DNA from: Pseudogymnoascus destructans
Taxonomy: Eukaryota; Ascomycota; Leotiomycetes; Thelebolales; Thelebolaceae
Direction: 5' to 3'
Length of the DNA stretch: 64,000 nt
Assembly (NCBI RefSeq): GCF_001641265.1
Contig: NW_020167545.1
Location: 186,001-250,000 of the forward strand
Positions 9,750 to 20,531 of the stretch are shown here, piece by piece (the stretch's first letter is position 1; each line of letters opens with the position of its first letter). A program made the position numbers and the translations under genes. Below the pieces are notes generated by a model. The model ran no database searches. It saw only the letters and a program-made list of their open reading frames with translations, and was not told the origin of the DNA.

Positions 9750-11791
9750 ATGGCTTGCGAATCATCGCCTCGTCCTCGTCTGCGCGCCGTTTTGTCAGCT
9801 TTGCAACGCAGGCCACATGTAATCCGCCGCGCGATGCAAGGACAAGGTCGTTCCAGGGCAGCTGCAAGCTGGAGCTCGATGCCGGAATCTCGAGCTCAAG
9901 TTCAAGCTGTCGGCGACGAGTTTGTTAGTGGGATATTGCGACCGAAGTGCTATTATGGCGATGAGATGCCTGGTCCTTTACCAGTAGCAAGTGCAACTTT
10001 CGAAATAGTTTCGGCGATGCCGGAATGCCTACCGCAGATGGGTTTAGATCTCCCCGCCTGGGTTGAGAACACGAACCGCCATACACTGCAATCGGGAGGC
10101 GGTATTGTCGATGAAGATCTGGTGCCGTGGATGCAGATGCCCCAGCCAGAGTTGTTCAGCGGTATCAGCAGAGCGCAGTATAGGGAAACTCCTCTCTATT
10201 CTGAGGCTGGGTCGCCAGATTTATCGCGTGCATATGTCACAGACGAGGTGGCATGTCCGCAGCCGAGGCCGCCGATAGTGTCGTGGGCATCCTGGGCGAC
10301 GTTTGGGCTGGGTGATAGCTATGCCGGCTTTGAATCTCAAATTTCACCTAAGAGAGGTTCTTCGTCGGATTGCGAGGCTGGGGATGATAACAGCTACTAT
10401 GGCGATGCGTATGGAGAGGATGGGGCCTCAGTCTCATCGCGGCAGAGTTCAGCTCTCTCTATCAAATGCCAAGGCCACAATATATCGGAACTCGCACCAG
10501 TGACTTTTGGTCAGTCAGTAACCCAGCAAGTTGAGGAAAGCGTGGTGCCAAACTCGATGGGCTCAGAGTTCATGGATTGGGCTGGGAGTGGAAGTAGTGG
10601 TCGGAGCTCACCGTGTTACTCCGAGTGTGCTTATGAGGTTAGTAATTTGTTCTCTTATGATAGACTTGTAATAACACATGCCAGGAATTCGCGACTCCGC
10701 TCGCACCAGCGAGAGCACGTATTGTTCATATATCGGGAGACTGCTCCCAGTTCCCAACCAGGTCTACATCTCTATTCCAACGAGGCTCCTCCGAACATTC
10801 GCCAGTCAGAGTTTCTATGGATCAAGTGGCAAACCCAGCCCGCCATCCAGCCTCGCCAGATACGCCCGATTCCACGCCCAAATCCCACTCAAGACCATTC
10901 ACCCCCTACCCCCAACCAACCTACCTCCTCCCACCCCCCACCCGCCCTCCCCCCACGCCTCCCTTCGGTCCCCACCCCCCCCTCAACATCCACCCCTCCC
11001 ACCCCGCCCTTCTCCGCCAACGAAAACACATCTGGGGCTCCACCGCCACCGAAATCTCCTCAGAAATCCTAAACGACATCTACGCGGCCACGCGCCTCTT
11101 CTCCATCAAAAAACTCACCCTCTCCCATCCCTGCGTGTTCGTCATCCGCAACGCGCGACGCCGCTGGCGCACTTATGAGGGGTGGTACACCAATCCCTCC
11201 ACCGCGTCGCAAGGACTGTTAGATTCGTTGTCGGCTTCGATGTTCTTGTCGAGCGGCGATCAGAATCCCGCCCCTTCGCCGCGGCCGAGCTCGGACCCGC
11301 CGTCGGAGGTGGGGTCGAAGGATACGGAGAGTGAGGCGGTATGGTCGCAGGGACTCGTTACGCGGACGGCGACGCCGGTTACGGATTTGGAGTCTGAGGG
11401 GGAGGATGAGGAGGGGAGGTTGTTGCCGGAGGCGGATTTGGGGGCGTTGAGACGGATTTTTCCGGGGAGTAATGCGGAGTGGTATGGGATATTGTATGCG
11501 CATATTGTGTGTTATAATTATGTGATGGATCTGGAGCAGGGACCGTCGTTTCAGCATTTGGAGGTGGATGAGGAGAGGGGGAGGAGGCGGGAAGAGGAGG
11601 ATGAGAGTGTGAGGTGTGGGTTGATTTTGAGGAACTTGGAGTATTGTATTAGTCGCATTATTTGCCGGATGAGGGGGATGAATGGAAGGATGGCGGATAA
11701 GGAGGCCGGGGGGGGGCTGAGGGAGTCGCACTTGGTGCTTACACGCTCGTTGTCGGCGTTTATAAGGTCTTGTGAGGCGTCGATAATGTAG
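9750..11791 (+). CDS. Conserved fungal protein of unknown function (two exons)
   Basis: Exons 9750-10637 and 10685-11791, across a 47-nt intron (donor GTTAGT, acceptor CCAG), keep phase and give 664 residues. The long single frame reading through the intron is an artefact. The N-terminal half is soluble and Ser/Gly/acid-rich. A Pro-rich linker follows (about residues 340-410), then a more ordered region: HIWGSTATEISSEILNDIYA, ATRLFSIKKLTLSHPCVFVI, RWRTYEGWYTNPS, and after an acidic loop FPGSNAEWYGILYAHIVCYN and GLILRNLEYCISRIICRM. I do not recognise a named domain; the ordered C-terminal part is likely the conserved core. Base composition of exon 2 flips from C-rich to G-rich near 11250. Confidence 0.75.
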
Positions 11792-12379
11792 GATTGTCGG
11801 GGCGTGGTGGTGTAATTTTTAAAGTTTTAGAAATATTATAATTAGACTAGAATAGACTTACATTCAATTGGAGCAGATTTTTTTAATTCTAAGTACTTAA
11901 TATATAGTGAAAGCTCGGTATAAGCAAAGGCAAACTTTATAACCCGGATATGGATCTTGATGTCTAGGAACCCAACTTTGCTCAACGTTGGGGCTGGGAT
12001 TATAAATTGCTATAGCTTATCATTTCTTCAACTGAAAGGTGTCTTTTCCGACATTCTACTTTAAATCAACTCCATTACGAACCCACGGCATGTGATAACT
12101 CGAGGTCTAACAAAGTATGACGCGAAATGCTGACGATAGCTGTGATATCGGGCCGGCAAAGTTCCGTAGCAAAAATGCGGGGTTTATCTTGCCGTTCCCG
12201 CGATCTACCGGCTTGATTCCACCACAATTAATAATCATATAAGTTATAGAAGTGAGTCAACCAGAAAGTCTGCTATATAACTACACATAAATCATACAAA
12301 ATCATTAAAGTTGTTAAGACAAATTACCTCTCCTTAACCTCCAGAACCCCAAAGGAAACATCCAATCTTACCCCTCACC
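11792..12379. promoter_or_regulatory. AT-rich intergenic region upstream of the isomerase gene
   Basis: The 3' flank of the preceding gene and probable promoter of the maleylacetoacetate isomerase. It is markedly AT-rich (especially 11810-11930 and 12220-12320). No open frame or clear regulatory motif seen. Confidence 0.45.
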
Positions 12380-13063
12380 ATGTCGACCACCGTCACAGAC
12401 ACCTTCCAGGCCTACGTCTACTACCGCTCCTCCTGCTCCGGCCGCCTCCGCATCGCCCTAAACCTCAAATCCATAACCCCAACCTACAAATACGTCAACC
12501 TCGTCGCCAAAGAACAGCGCAGCGAGGAATACACCCTCATCAACCCCTCCCACACCGTCCCCACCCTCATCATCACCCCCTCCTCCGGCGCCGCCCCCAT
12601 AAAACTCACCCAATCCATTCCCGCCCTCGAATACCTCGAAGAAGCCTACCCCTCCCTCCGGCCCCTCCTCCCCAAAGACCTCGCCGCCCGCGCAACAGTC
12701 CGCACCCTGACCGCCATCATCGCCGCGGACGTGCAGCCCATCACCAACCTCTCGATCCTGAACCGCGTCGAGGCGATTGGGGGGGACAAGGCGGTATGGG
12801 CGCGCGAGATCATGGCGCAGGGCTTGCTGGCGTATGAAGCGGTTGTAAAGGACACTGCGGGGACGTTCTCGGTGGGTGATGAGCTGTCGATGGCGGATGT
12901 GTGTTTGGTGCCCGCGATGTGGGGGGCGGAGAGGTTTGGGGTCGATTTTGGGGAGATGCCGACGGTGAAGAGGATTTATGAAAGGTTGGCGGCGATGGAG
13001 GAGGTGAAGAGGGCGCATTGGTCGAGGCAGGAGGATACGCCTAAGGAGCTTAGGAGTGAGTGA
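12380..13063 (+). CDS. maiA: Maleylacetoacetate isomerase (zeta-class glutathione transferase)
   Basis: Converts maleylacetoacetate to fumarylacetoacetate with glutathione, the fifth step of phenylalanine/tyrosine degradation, in the cytosol. The 227-residue intronless frame has the expected zeta-class length. The N-terminal thioredoxin fold carries the signature SSCSGRLRIALNLK (about residues 17-30) with the catalytic Ser-Ser-Cys. INPSHTVPTL and the QSIPALEYLEE segment form the glutathione site. The helical domain includes SVGDELSMADVCLVPAMW. The ATG at 12380 sits in a good context (CACCATG). HPPD, an earlier step of the same pathway, lies 2.6 kb downstream on the other strand, which points to a remnant tyrosine cluster. 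The coding strand switches from C-rich to G-rich near 12770. Confidence 0.92.
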   Translation: MSTTVTDTFQAYVYYRSSCSGRLRIALNLKSITPTYKYVNLVAKEQRSEEYTLINPSHTVPTLIITPSSGAAPIKLTQSIPALEYLEEAYPSLRPLLPKDLAARATVRTLTAIIAADVQPITNLSILNRVEAIGGDKAVWAREIMAQGLLAYEAVVKDTAGTFSVGDELSMADVCLVPAMWGAERFGVDFGEMPTVKRIYERLAAMEEVKRAHWSRQEDTPKELRSE

Positions 13064-14317
13064 TTTGGGGAATGTTAGTTGGGGAGAGGATGGAGGGAAG
13101 GCATGTCTGGTGAGTTGCGCGATATTGGATGAGAGGGGAGGCAAGCATCGTGAGCCTCGAGGAGGAGTTTGGGTAGCATCGACGCGGGCACAGCAGGAAA
13201 AAGGAAGAATGAAGCCGGAAGAAGGAACAATGAGGCCGGAGATACACTCCAGACTTAGCCAGCCTGCCAAAATATGATAGGTTCGACAATTTGGAGGCGG
13301 AGGCCGGAAAGAATACTCTAATTATCAAGCAATGATCACAACTGTCATGCACCGGAAATAACCTCACGCGCCATCAAGAAGCTCTCACGGACTCGGTTTT
13401 TGCGTAAACCGGAGAGACGACCGAGATGATCGGCGAATGACTCGCTCCATATATTTCGCTGGATCGTCATCTCCGCAGCCAAACACGACATTCTGTTCGC
13501 CTTAGAACAAGTTTATACGCCAGATGCGGAACTGACTGCCTTTCTCCGGTCCCAAAATATAAGCCTGCCTTGCCCATCTGCCACCTGGGCCCCGGTTCTC
13601 CCACGAGGTCTCACTATTCCGTCCTCCGTAGAATAAAATACACATTTTAAACTTCTCATTCCAGAATGGGCAGCTATTGATGGAAAATGCTGGCCGTCGG
13701 GGGATGTTGAAACAACCTTCATCTAAATTCTTGGCGGCCAAACTGGGAGCCCCCCGACGAGCTTCCCCACCGACCCTTATTCGTGGAATGTTGGCGCTCC
13801 GCCGGTTCCGTCGCCGTCCCTTGAGGGCTGGAGACCTTCGAGAATACCTTGATTGAAGGCTGTTGTGGATGGCTGCGTCCTGAAGAATATTGTTTCCTTG
13901 GCTGGCCGCGTATCCTTCTCGAGCTGCTTGGAGTGCTCTGACACCGGCACGGATCGCCACTACGATCTACCCCGCAACACCTTAATCTATCTGGCGAGCC
14001 CAGAGAGGAGCTGCCGGCGTTAACTCCCAATGTGTACCTTTCTTGGCAGCTCGGCGTTTATGCTTCGACGACGCCTTGCTCAGGAGGCCCTGCCATGGGA
14101 TTGACCTCCGTGGATAGCATGGCGATTACTTCTCCTTCCTTAAGTTCTTCATATCAGTGGGGAATTGTAGTTCCGGACTATGGAGGCTTCTATCCTCCTC
14201 CGCGGCATTGCAAGAGTATAAGTATGTGACGATCCTGGTTTCTTGCTCTTTACTCCTCTCAGCATCTCTCAATCTTCACACACATTCAATAGTTACCTAT
14301 TCCGCCTCATCATCAAC
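13064..14317. other. Intergenic region before the pectate lyase pseudogene
   Basis: About 1.25 kb. Minus-strand frames at 13502-14030 lack any recognisable domain and look like chance. The last 100 nt, CT-rich and ending CATCAACATG, look like the old leader of the pectate lyase. Confidence 0.45.
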
Positions 14318-15431
14318 ATGAAGCTCTCTATTCTCTCTGTCGGCCTCCTGTTGGAGCCGTTGCCGCTGTGCCAACCGCCACAACTGACAGCCCTATTGTC
14401 AAGCGCGCCTCCATCAACGACGTGAGCTTCCATATTTTGCTAGCTGCCATGACCACCACTAATGACTTCCCAGGTTGGAACTGGTTACGCCAGCCAGAAC
14501 GGCGGAACTAGCGGAGGAGCCGGCGGAACCACCACTGTCTCCTCCTTCGCTCAGTTCACTGCCGCTATTGCTGGCACCGCGAAGAAGGTCGTCGTTGTCT
14601 CTGGCCCTATCACCCAGGCCTCTAAGCAGATCAAGATTGGAAGCAACACCAGCATCATTGGCAAGGACTCCAAGGCCGTTCTCACTGGTTTCGGACTGTA
14701 AGCTTGACCCCCCTCCTTGTCTCCATAGGCTCCATACTAACGAGTTTTCTAGCATCGTCAAGGAAGAGTCCAACGTCATAATCCGCAACATTGCCATCTC
14801 CAAGGTTCTTGCTGCGAACGGTGATGCCATTGGTGTCCGTAAGTTCTCTCCACTTGCCCAGCCTCCCAAAGTACCTCCTAACAATCCACAGAGCTGGCCA
14901 ACAACGTCTGGATCGACCACGTCGACCTCTCCTCCGACCGTAACCACGACAAGGACTACTACGACGGCCTGATCGACTTCACCCTCGCCGCCGACTTCGT
15001 CACCATCTCCAACAGTTACATCCACGACCACTGGAAGGCCTCGCTGATCGGCCACTCCGACTCCAACGGCGCCGAGGACACCGGCCACCTCCGCGCCACC
15101 CAGAACAACAACCACAAGTACAACATCAACGCTCGCGCCCCCACCATCCGCTTCGGTACCGGCCACATCTTCAACTCCTACTTCTCTCAGTGCGGTTGAG
15201 TCAACACCCGCGATGGTGCCCAGGTCCTTGTGGAGAGCAACGTCTTCTTCTAAGCACCTCTACTCCACCGACGCCGGATACGCCGTCGCCAACGACGACG
15301 ACTTCGGAAGCGGCTCTAACACCACCCTTGCTGGTACCCTCAAGACCGTCCCTTACTCGTACAGCGAGTTGGGTAGCACTAAGGTCAAGGCCGCTATTGA
15401 GGGCAAGGTTGGCAACAACCTCAGCTTCTAA
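14318..15431 (+). pseudogene. Decayed secreted pectate lyase (polysaccharide lyase family 1)
   Basis: The intact form would cleave polygalacturonate in plant cell walls by beta-elimination, outside the cell. Four exons are recognisable: 14318-14421, 14474-14697, 14753-14838 and 14892-15431, with good splice sites. PL1 motifs are clear: NNVWIDHVDLSSDRNHD, DGLIDFTLAADFVTISNSY, HDHWKASLIGHSD and NARAPTIRFGTGHIFN. It is broken in three places: a one-base loss (or two-base gain) inside the signal peptide, after MKLSILSVGLL; an in-frame TGA at 15197-15199 just before VNTRDGAQVLVES; and a second frame change near 15250, after which LYSTDAGYAVANDDDFG resumes in another frame to the stop at 15431. Unlike other frame breaks in this window these are not in long homopolymers, so true pseudogenisation is likely. 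Confidence 0.88.
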
Positions 15432-15662
15432 ATGTGTTGTGAAAGATAGGGGGAGAGAGGGAGGAAGAGAGGGGGAGAGGGGGCAACTGAGTTGCTTGAC
15501 CTAGTTAAGGGCATATTTCATGCTAGTTCCGTGTAGATACTATATGCCTTATTCTTGCTCCCCATGCTTTATTTACACTTTGTGACCACCAGCCCAAAAA
15601 TTCATGTCCAAGAAAATCACCCCCTCAGCCGCTTCTCTAAAAATCGCCCAGAAAGCCACCAC
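15432..15662. other. Short convergent spacer
   Basis: 3' flank between the pectate lyase remnant and HPPD. It has a purine-rich stretch (15440-15485). Nothing else was seen. Confidence 0.5.
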
Positions 15663-16967
15663 TCAAACCAGATTCCCCCTCACCTCCTGGTCCCTCTCAA
15701 GCGCCTCGAACAGACTCCTGAAGTTGCCCGCGCCAAACCCTTCGAAGTTGTTGCGCTGAATAATCTCAATAAACACCGTCGGGCGATCAAGCAAATGCTT
15801 CGTGAACAACTGCAACAGATACCCCCCCTCATCGAAATCAATCAATATCCCCAAGCGCTGCAGAGTCGCAAAGTCCTCCTCAAGCGTCATCCCCTGCTTC
15901 TTCAACTTCAACCTCATATCCACATAGTAGCTCTCCGGGATAGTAATAAACTCCACCCCACGCGCACGCAGCGCCGTAACAGCGGAAATGATATCCTTTG
16001 TGCGTAGCGCGATGTGCTGCACGCCCGCCCCGCCGTAGAAGTCGACGTACTCCTCGATCTGGGACTTCTTCTTGCCGATCGCGGGTTCGTTGATGGGCAT
16101 CTTGATGCGCTCGTCGGGGGAGGCCATGACGACGGATTTTAGGGCTGAGAACTCGGTACAGATGTCTTTGTCGTCGACGGACCAGAAGCGGTGGAAGCCG
16201 AGGACGCGCTCGTAGCTGGGTGGGGGTGTTAGCAAAAGGGGTTCGTGGATGTGAGGGGTTGGGAAAAAGGGGGGGGGGGGGGCATACTATTCGCAGATGT
16301 TGTCCATCTCGTCCCAATCTTGGTTGCCGACGCAGTGGTCCATGGCCTCGAGAGTGATCTTGGGAAGAAATGTGTTCAGGGGATCTTCGGCATCAGGTGC
16401 AGCCTTGAATCCTGGCAGGAAGACGCCCTTGTACTCCTTCCTCGAGATCAAAGTATGTGTCGTCTCACCATACGTCTGAATCGTCGCGACTCTAACGCTC
16501 CCAGACTCATCCGTTACCGTCTCCGGCGGCGAGACGCTCTTCCCGCCGTTCTTCACAGCCTGGTTATACACCTCATCCACATCATCAACCTCAAACGCAA
16601 CATCCTTGACCGCATCACCGTGCTTCTCCATATGCGCTTGGATCTCAGCGAGCAGCTTCTTGTCCTTGGGGTCCTCAGCCTGGCTGGCTGAGCGCAGCGG
16701 CGAGGTGAGCACGAAGGTCACGCTGCCGTTGCGGACGGCGTAGGAGGCGATGGCGCGGGAGCCGGTGGACAGGTCGCGGAAGGCTACCTTGTGGAAGCCC
16801 ATGCGGGCGATGTAGTAGGTCGCAGCCTGCTTTGCGTTGCCGACGTACCAGTGCACATGGCCGTAGCCCCTGTAGTCTAATGTGGAAGCTTCTTGTGTGG
16901 ATGAAGGAGCAAATGTGGCTGGAGTCGCGGTCGGGGGGGACGAGCTGAGCTCGGCGTGAGGGGCCAT
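15663..16967 (-). CDS. hppD: 4-hydroxyphenylpyruvate dioxygenase (HPPD)
   Basis: Fe(II) enzyme that turns 4-hydroxyphenylpyruvate into homogentisate, the second step of tyrosine degradation and the source of pyomelanin in many fungi. Exons 16967-16288 and 16215-15663 join across a 72-nt intron (donor GTATGC, acceptor CAG) that contains a G14 run on the plus strand; the product is 410 residues. Two vicinal-oxygen-chelate domains are visible. The metal triad is present: His in LEAMDHCVGN, His in AGVQHIALRTKD, Glu in TVFIEIIQRNN. The C-terminal gating helix GFGAGNFRSLFEALERDQ is intact. Starting at the first ATG gives a Ser/Thr/Pro leader before YRGYGHVHWYVGNAKQA. It is divergent from the TTC36-like gene, with about 890 nt between starts. 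Confidence 0.96.
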
Positions 16968-17857
16968 TTTTTCAGGTCCTGTGAGGGGGTGATGATGGTA
17001 TCAAGAGAGGGTGAAGCTTCTTGATCTCTTTTTGGAGTATATATGAATATGGGAGATTGATATTAAAAGATATGGTATCGAATGAGAATGGTCTGAAATG
17101 AGAGGTTTCACTGAAATCATGAACAAGAGAGACATATATGTACTACCGTATGATTTCACCAGGTATCGCCCATGGCCGCCATGCCCTTAGCAACTCCCCT
17201 TTCCAACACGCCGACCAAATGCGCATGACGCTGAGGTAGGGGCGGAACGGTGTAAGGCGAAGAGGGTGGTCGGCCATAATGCCGCGAGGAACCGCCCTGA
17301 AGCGACGGATTCGGGTGACTAAGCGACTGCGGAATAGCACCGCGGCAGCATACGCGGGGGATGGGGAGAAGCGGCAAAGTGCGGCAGCCGCTGGCGCTAG
17401 ATGTTATTGGGTTAGTGCAGTACATGCTTAAGTACTCTATCGATGGCTTCATTTTGACAGATGGAAGGCAAGCCGCAACGGAAGCCGAAGTCACTCTTCA
17501 CCGGATTTCGCGGGGGAGGTACAATGGGTTAAATAAATAACCGGTAAGCGCAGGCAAGTCACTAGCTAAGGCTTCTTCTACGCCACGTTATATTCTTATT
17601 TTATTTGATAACTTCATCTACACCCTCTATCTTCTTATCATTCATACCTCTCAAAGCCCTCGCGGATATTCACACCAGAGATACACACGGATATTGCAGC
17701 TACACGGGACTGCTAGATATATACAGAGCAATTGGAGCTACACGCCACCACCAGAACCACACACAGCCATCGGGCATACACAGAGCCATCAGAGATACAC
17801 CCAGTTATCAGAAACACACGCAGCCATTCTATCACCTCCTCAACACCATCCGTCCCA
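16968..17857. promoter_or_regulatory. Shared divergent promoter of HPPD and the TTC36-like gene
   Basis: 890 nt between the two start codons. Near the HPPD side are AT-rich blocks (17035-17110). Near the TPR side, 17676-17830 is a degenerate array of ATACACAC/AGCTACAC/CAGCCATC-type words that would lie in the 5' leader. Small frames here are not supported. A common regulator of both genes would bind here, but I cannot identify a specific site. Confidence 0.5.
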
Positions 17858-18567
17858 ATGTCCATCCTCACCCCCCGCGACTCCGCCATCCTCTCCTCCC
17901 TCTTCACCTCCGACCCCCCCGCCCCCGCCTCCCTCCCCCCCCACCACCACCACCTGGGCTCCCCAATTTCCCAACCTCCCTCCTCCAGCAAATCCAAACC
18001 CTCGAATCCTCAGCCCTAAAACCTCTCAACACCGCTTCACCCCCCCCTTCTACAATCCAAACCGCCATCGACGAGCTGACATCGCTCATTGAGGCACACC
18101 CTGCGTATCCATCTGCCTACAACAATCGCGCCCAGGCGCTACGGTTGCTGCATGGCTCGGATCTCACAGTTGCTTCGGCGAATGAGAGCGCTATAATGAC
18201 CGATCTCGCCGAAGCAATCCGGTTATGCACGCCCACAACCACAGGACTCCAAGCCGACATCCTAGCCAAGGCCTACACCCAGCGCGGCGCCGTCCTCCTC
18301 TTAACCTCAACCACGATGCGAACGCTCGAGACCGACAGTAGCAAGAGTGAAGGAGCAGTGCAGGTGCAGGTGCTGGGCAGCAAATCAGCGGACGAGGTGG
18401 AGGAGATGGCGAGAGCGGATTTTAGGGAGGGAAAGAGGTGGGGCGGGGAGGTGGCGGGGGAGATGGATGTTAAGATGAATCCGGTGAGGAAGTTGTGTGG
18501 TGAGATTGTGAGAGAGGCGATGGTGAGGGATTTGAGGGAGAGTGGGGTGTTGCCGGCTGAGGATTAG
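17858..18567 (+). CDS. TTC36-like tetratricopeptide repeat protein, frame change in C-rich N-terminal part
   Basis: Small TPR protein. The conserved core runs DELTSLIEAHPAYPSAYNNR, AQALRLLHG, DLAEAIRLC, AKAYTQRGAVLLL, ARADFREGKRWGGE and VKMNPVRKLCGEIVREAM. This order, including the closing R-x-DF and NP...LC elements, matches animal TTC36. The natural start is ATG 17858 (MSILTPRDSAILSSLFTSD), typical of the family, but it lies in a different frame from the TPR core. No GT donor lies between the two parts, so an intron is excluded; a C8 tract at 17935-17942 is the likely indel site, real or a base-calling error. The alternative long frame from 17605 has no family-like start. It is divergent from HPPD; TTC36 is linked to HPD stability in mammals, and a similar role is inferred here. 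Confidence 0.78.
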
Positions 18568-18965
18568 GGGGGGTGCGAGGGGAGCAGGATGTTTGTGATG
18601 ATGGAGTATTGGTGTTTGGGTGGGAATATTGCAAGCGTTTTATCGATGGGGGGGGGATGGCGGATGTAAGATGGAATAGAGAAAGCGAATGAAAAAAATT
18701 AGATGATCCTAAGCTATGAAGAGGGTTTTGTGTCGTTAAGTCGTATAAGCCTTCTTAGCCCTCAGTCCCACATGCTTGTCTCCGCCATAACAGCCATAAA
18801 TAAGAACGAAACCCACTCTCATCCCATCCACCAAGCCCAGCATCCAGCAAAAAGCAAACAAGAAAACAATACCATAGACTTCTCAACTACTCATCATCAT
18901 CTCATGAATCATCGCCATTCTCCCCGACGCCTTCGTGCCTTCGGCTTTACGCAGAGAGTGTGCTG
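18568..18965. other. Spacer between the TTC36-like gene and the AAA ATPase remnant
   Basis: Convergent 3' flank of about 400 nt, AT-rich. No gene or repeat recognised. Confidence 0.5.
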
Positions 18966-20531
18966 TTAGTCACTATCGTCCTCATCACCCCTGGAACCAT
19001 ATTCCCGCTCAAATCCTGCCTCAACCTCCACCTTCTCTTTCTCCTTCTCCTTCTTCTCCCCCGCCGTCGTCTCAGTCTTAACCTTCTTCTCCCCCGCCGT
19101 CGTCTCAGTCTTAACCTTATCCGCACCCTCACTCGCCTCCCCACCCCCCTCCATCACCGTATCAGCCGCCTCGACAACAACGGTACTATCCGACGACGCA
19201 CTCTCCGCCACCTCCGGCTCCGCCTCCCCAGCCGCCTGCTCCACCTCTGTCTTCGTAGCCACAGCCACCAAGGACGCCAAAAACAGCTCCTTCAAAATAC
19301 GCAAAACTAAACCCCTTCGTAAACCCCGCCAACACACTCGCCATCTGCGTCGTCACCATCACCGTCACCGTCTCTTTCCCCTCCAATTTATTGCCCCAGT
19401 ACGCGCAGTATACCTCTCGCTATGCCACACCAGGGAGTCCCAAGTGGTACTTCCTATCGAACCGACTAGGTCGCTTGGCGATGGCGGGGTCGAGCTTGTT
19501 GAGGTGGTTCGTGGAGCCGATCATACAGATTCCATCGTTTGATTCGAGGCCATCGACCTCATTGAGGAAGTACGCGCGGATTTTCGTACGAGCGAATCGA
19601 GGTCTTCAAAGATAAGTAGACACGGCGCCAATGTGCGCGCGCGACTGAAGATCTCGCGAATACTGTGTTTCGGGCCATACGAGCAGTTATCGAGGTTCTT
19701 AACGTACGACTAGGGATCTTGCGCTCGCCGGTCTGCAGGGTATTGATAAGGGCCTTGATGCTCAGCGTCTTCCCGTTTCCAGGGGTGCCGTGAAGGATGG
19801 TACCGCGCTTCCAGGGGATGTTGAGGGAGGTGTACATTTCCTCCGAGTCGAAGAAGGTGGTGATGTCGGTGATGATGCCGTCTTTGAGGGAGGGGGAGAG
19901 GATCACATCCGACCACTTTGTGCCCATGACGCTGAGGTAGAGTTTTCGGTCTTTGCGCCAGGTGGAGTTGTCGAAGACGTAGATCTCGCTGTGCACGTCG
20001 GCGCTCCATTTTCCTACGGCCATGAGCAATTTGTCGATCTGTTGCTTTGCTGCTTCTGAGGCGGCGGTGATGGCCTCGGGGGTGGTCTCGGGGTTCGCAC
20101 CTAGTGGCCATTTGCGACTGAGGAGGTAGACGACGGCCTCTTTCGTACCATATGCACTGGATTCATACTCTACGTGGTAATAGAGATACTCGTTCCCTTC
20201 CCACACATACTCCCAAAGCCCAACCCGGACCTCGTTCTTTAACTTGCCGTCAGCGTTTTTTTTTCTTATTTTGCTGCATTGGCGGCTTGTACACCCGACT
20301 GATATCATGGTTGTTACCATGTATGGGCGTAGCCGTCGCCAGCCTGTACTCCACAAAGCTTAGAAGGTGGCAATAGGTGACTTTGGTGGCAACGATTTCG
20401 TACTCCGGATAATCCCTGCGGAGAGCATTGTAGATGGAAAGCTCGGTCGACGCGCGTTTGTTGGCGAAATGGGAGAGGATGAAGAAGAATGCACTCTCAT
20501 GAGCAGCTGGGGGAGCAGGGACGTCAGTCAT
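18966..20531 (-). pseudogene. Degraded BCS1-like AAA ATPase
   Basis: The fungal BCS1-like AAA family includes mitochondrial chaperones and many paralogues of unknown role. The start is ATG 20531 (MTDVPAPPAAHES). The N-terminal part carries YCHLLSFVEYRLATATPIHG and GLWEYVWEGNEYLYYHVEYE; Walker A is LHGTPGNGKTLSIKAL; Walker B-like LLIFEDLDSLV, FLNEVDGLESNDGI, sensor GSTNHLNKLDPAI and the arginine finger in RPSRFDRKYHL follow. It is broken repeatedly: a frame change at the A9 run (plus 20256-20264), another after the Walker A region near 19700-19740, another near 19580, an in-frame stop after LGLPGVA, and another change near 19300. The C-terminal tail is Glu/Lys-rich with a duplicated KTETTAGEKK unit. 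Several lesions are outside homopolymers, so I call it dead. Confidence 0.82.

Noticed and set aside
13502..14030. Two minus-strand open frames of 100-150 codons
   Set aside because: No recognisable domain, mixed low-quality composition, no start context or splice support.
15663..16235. A separate HPPD-like gene starting inside the intron
   Set aside because: It is exon 2 of HPPD read through the intron; joining to exon 1 restores the complete enzyme.
17143..17494. Minus-strand frames upstream of HPPD
   Set aside because: They lie in the divergent promoter and show no protein-family features.
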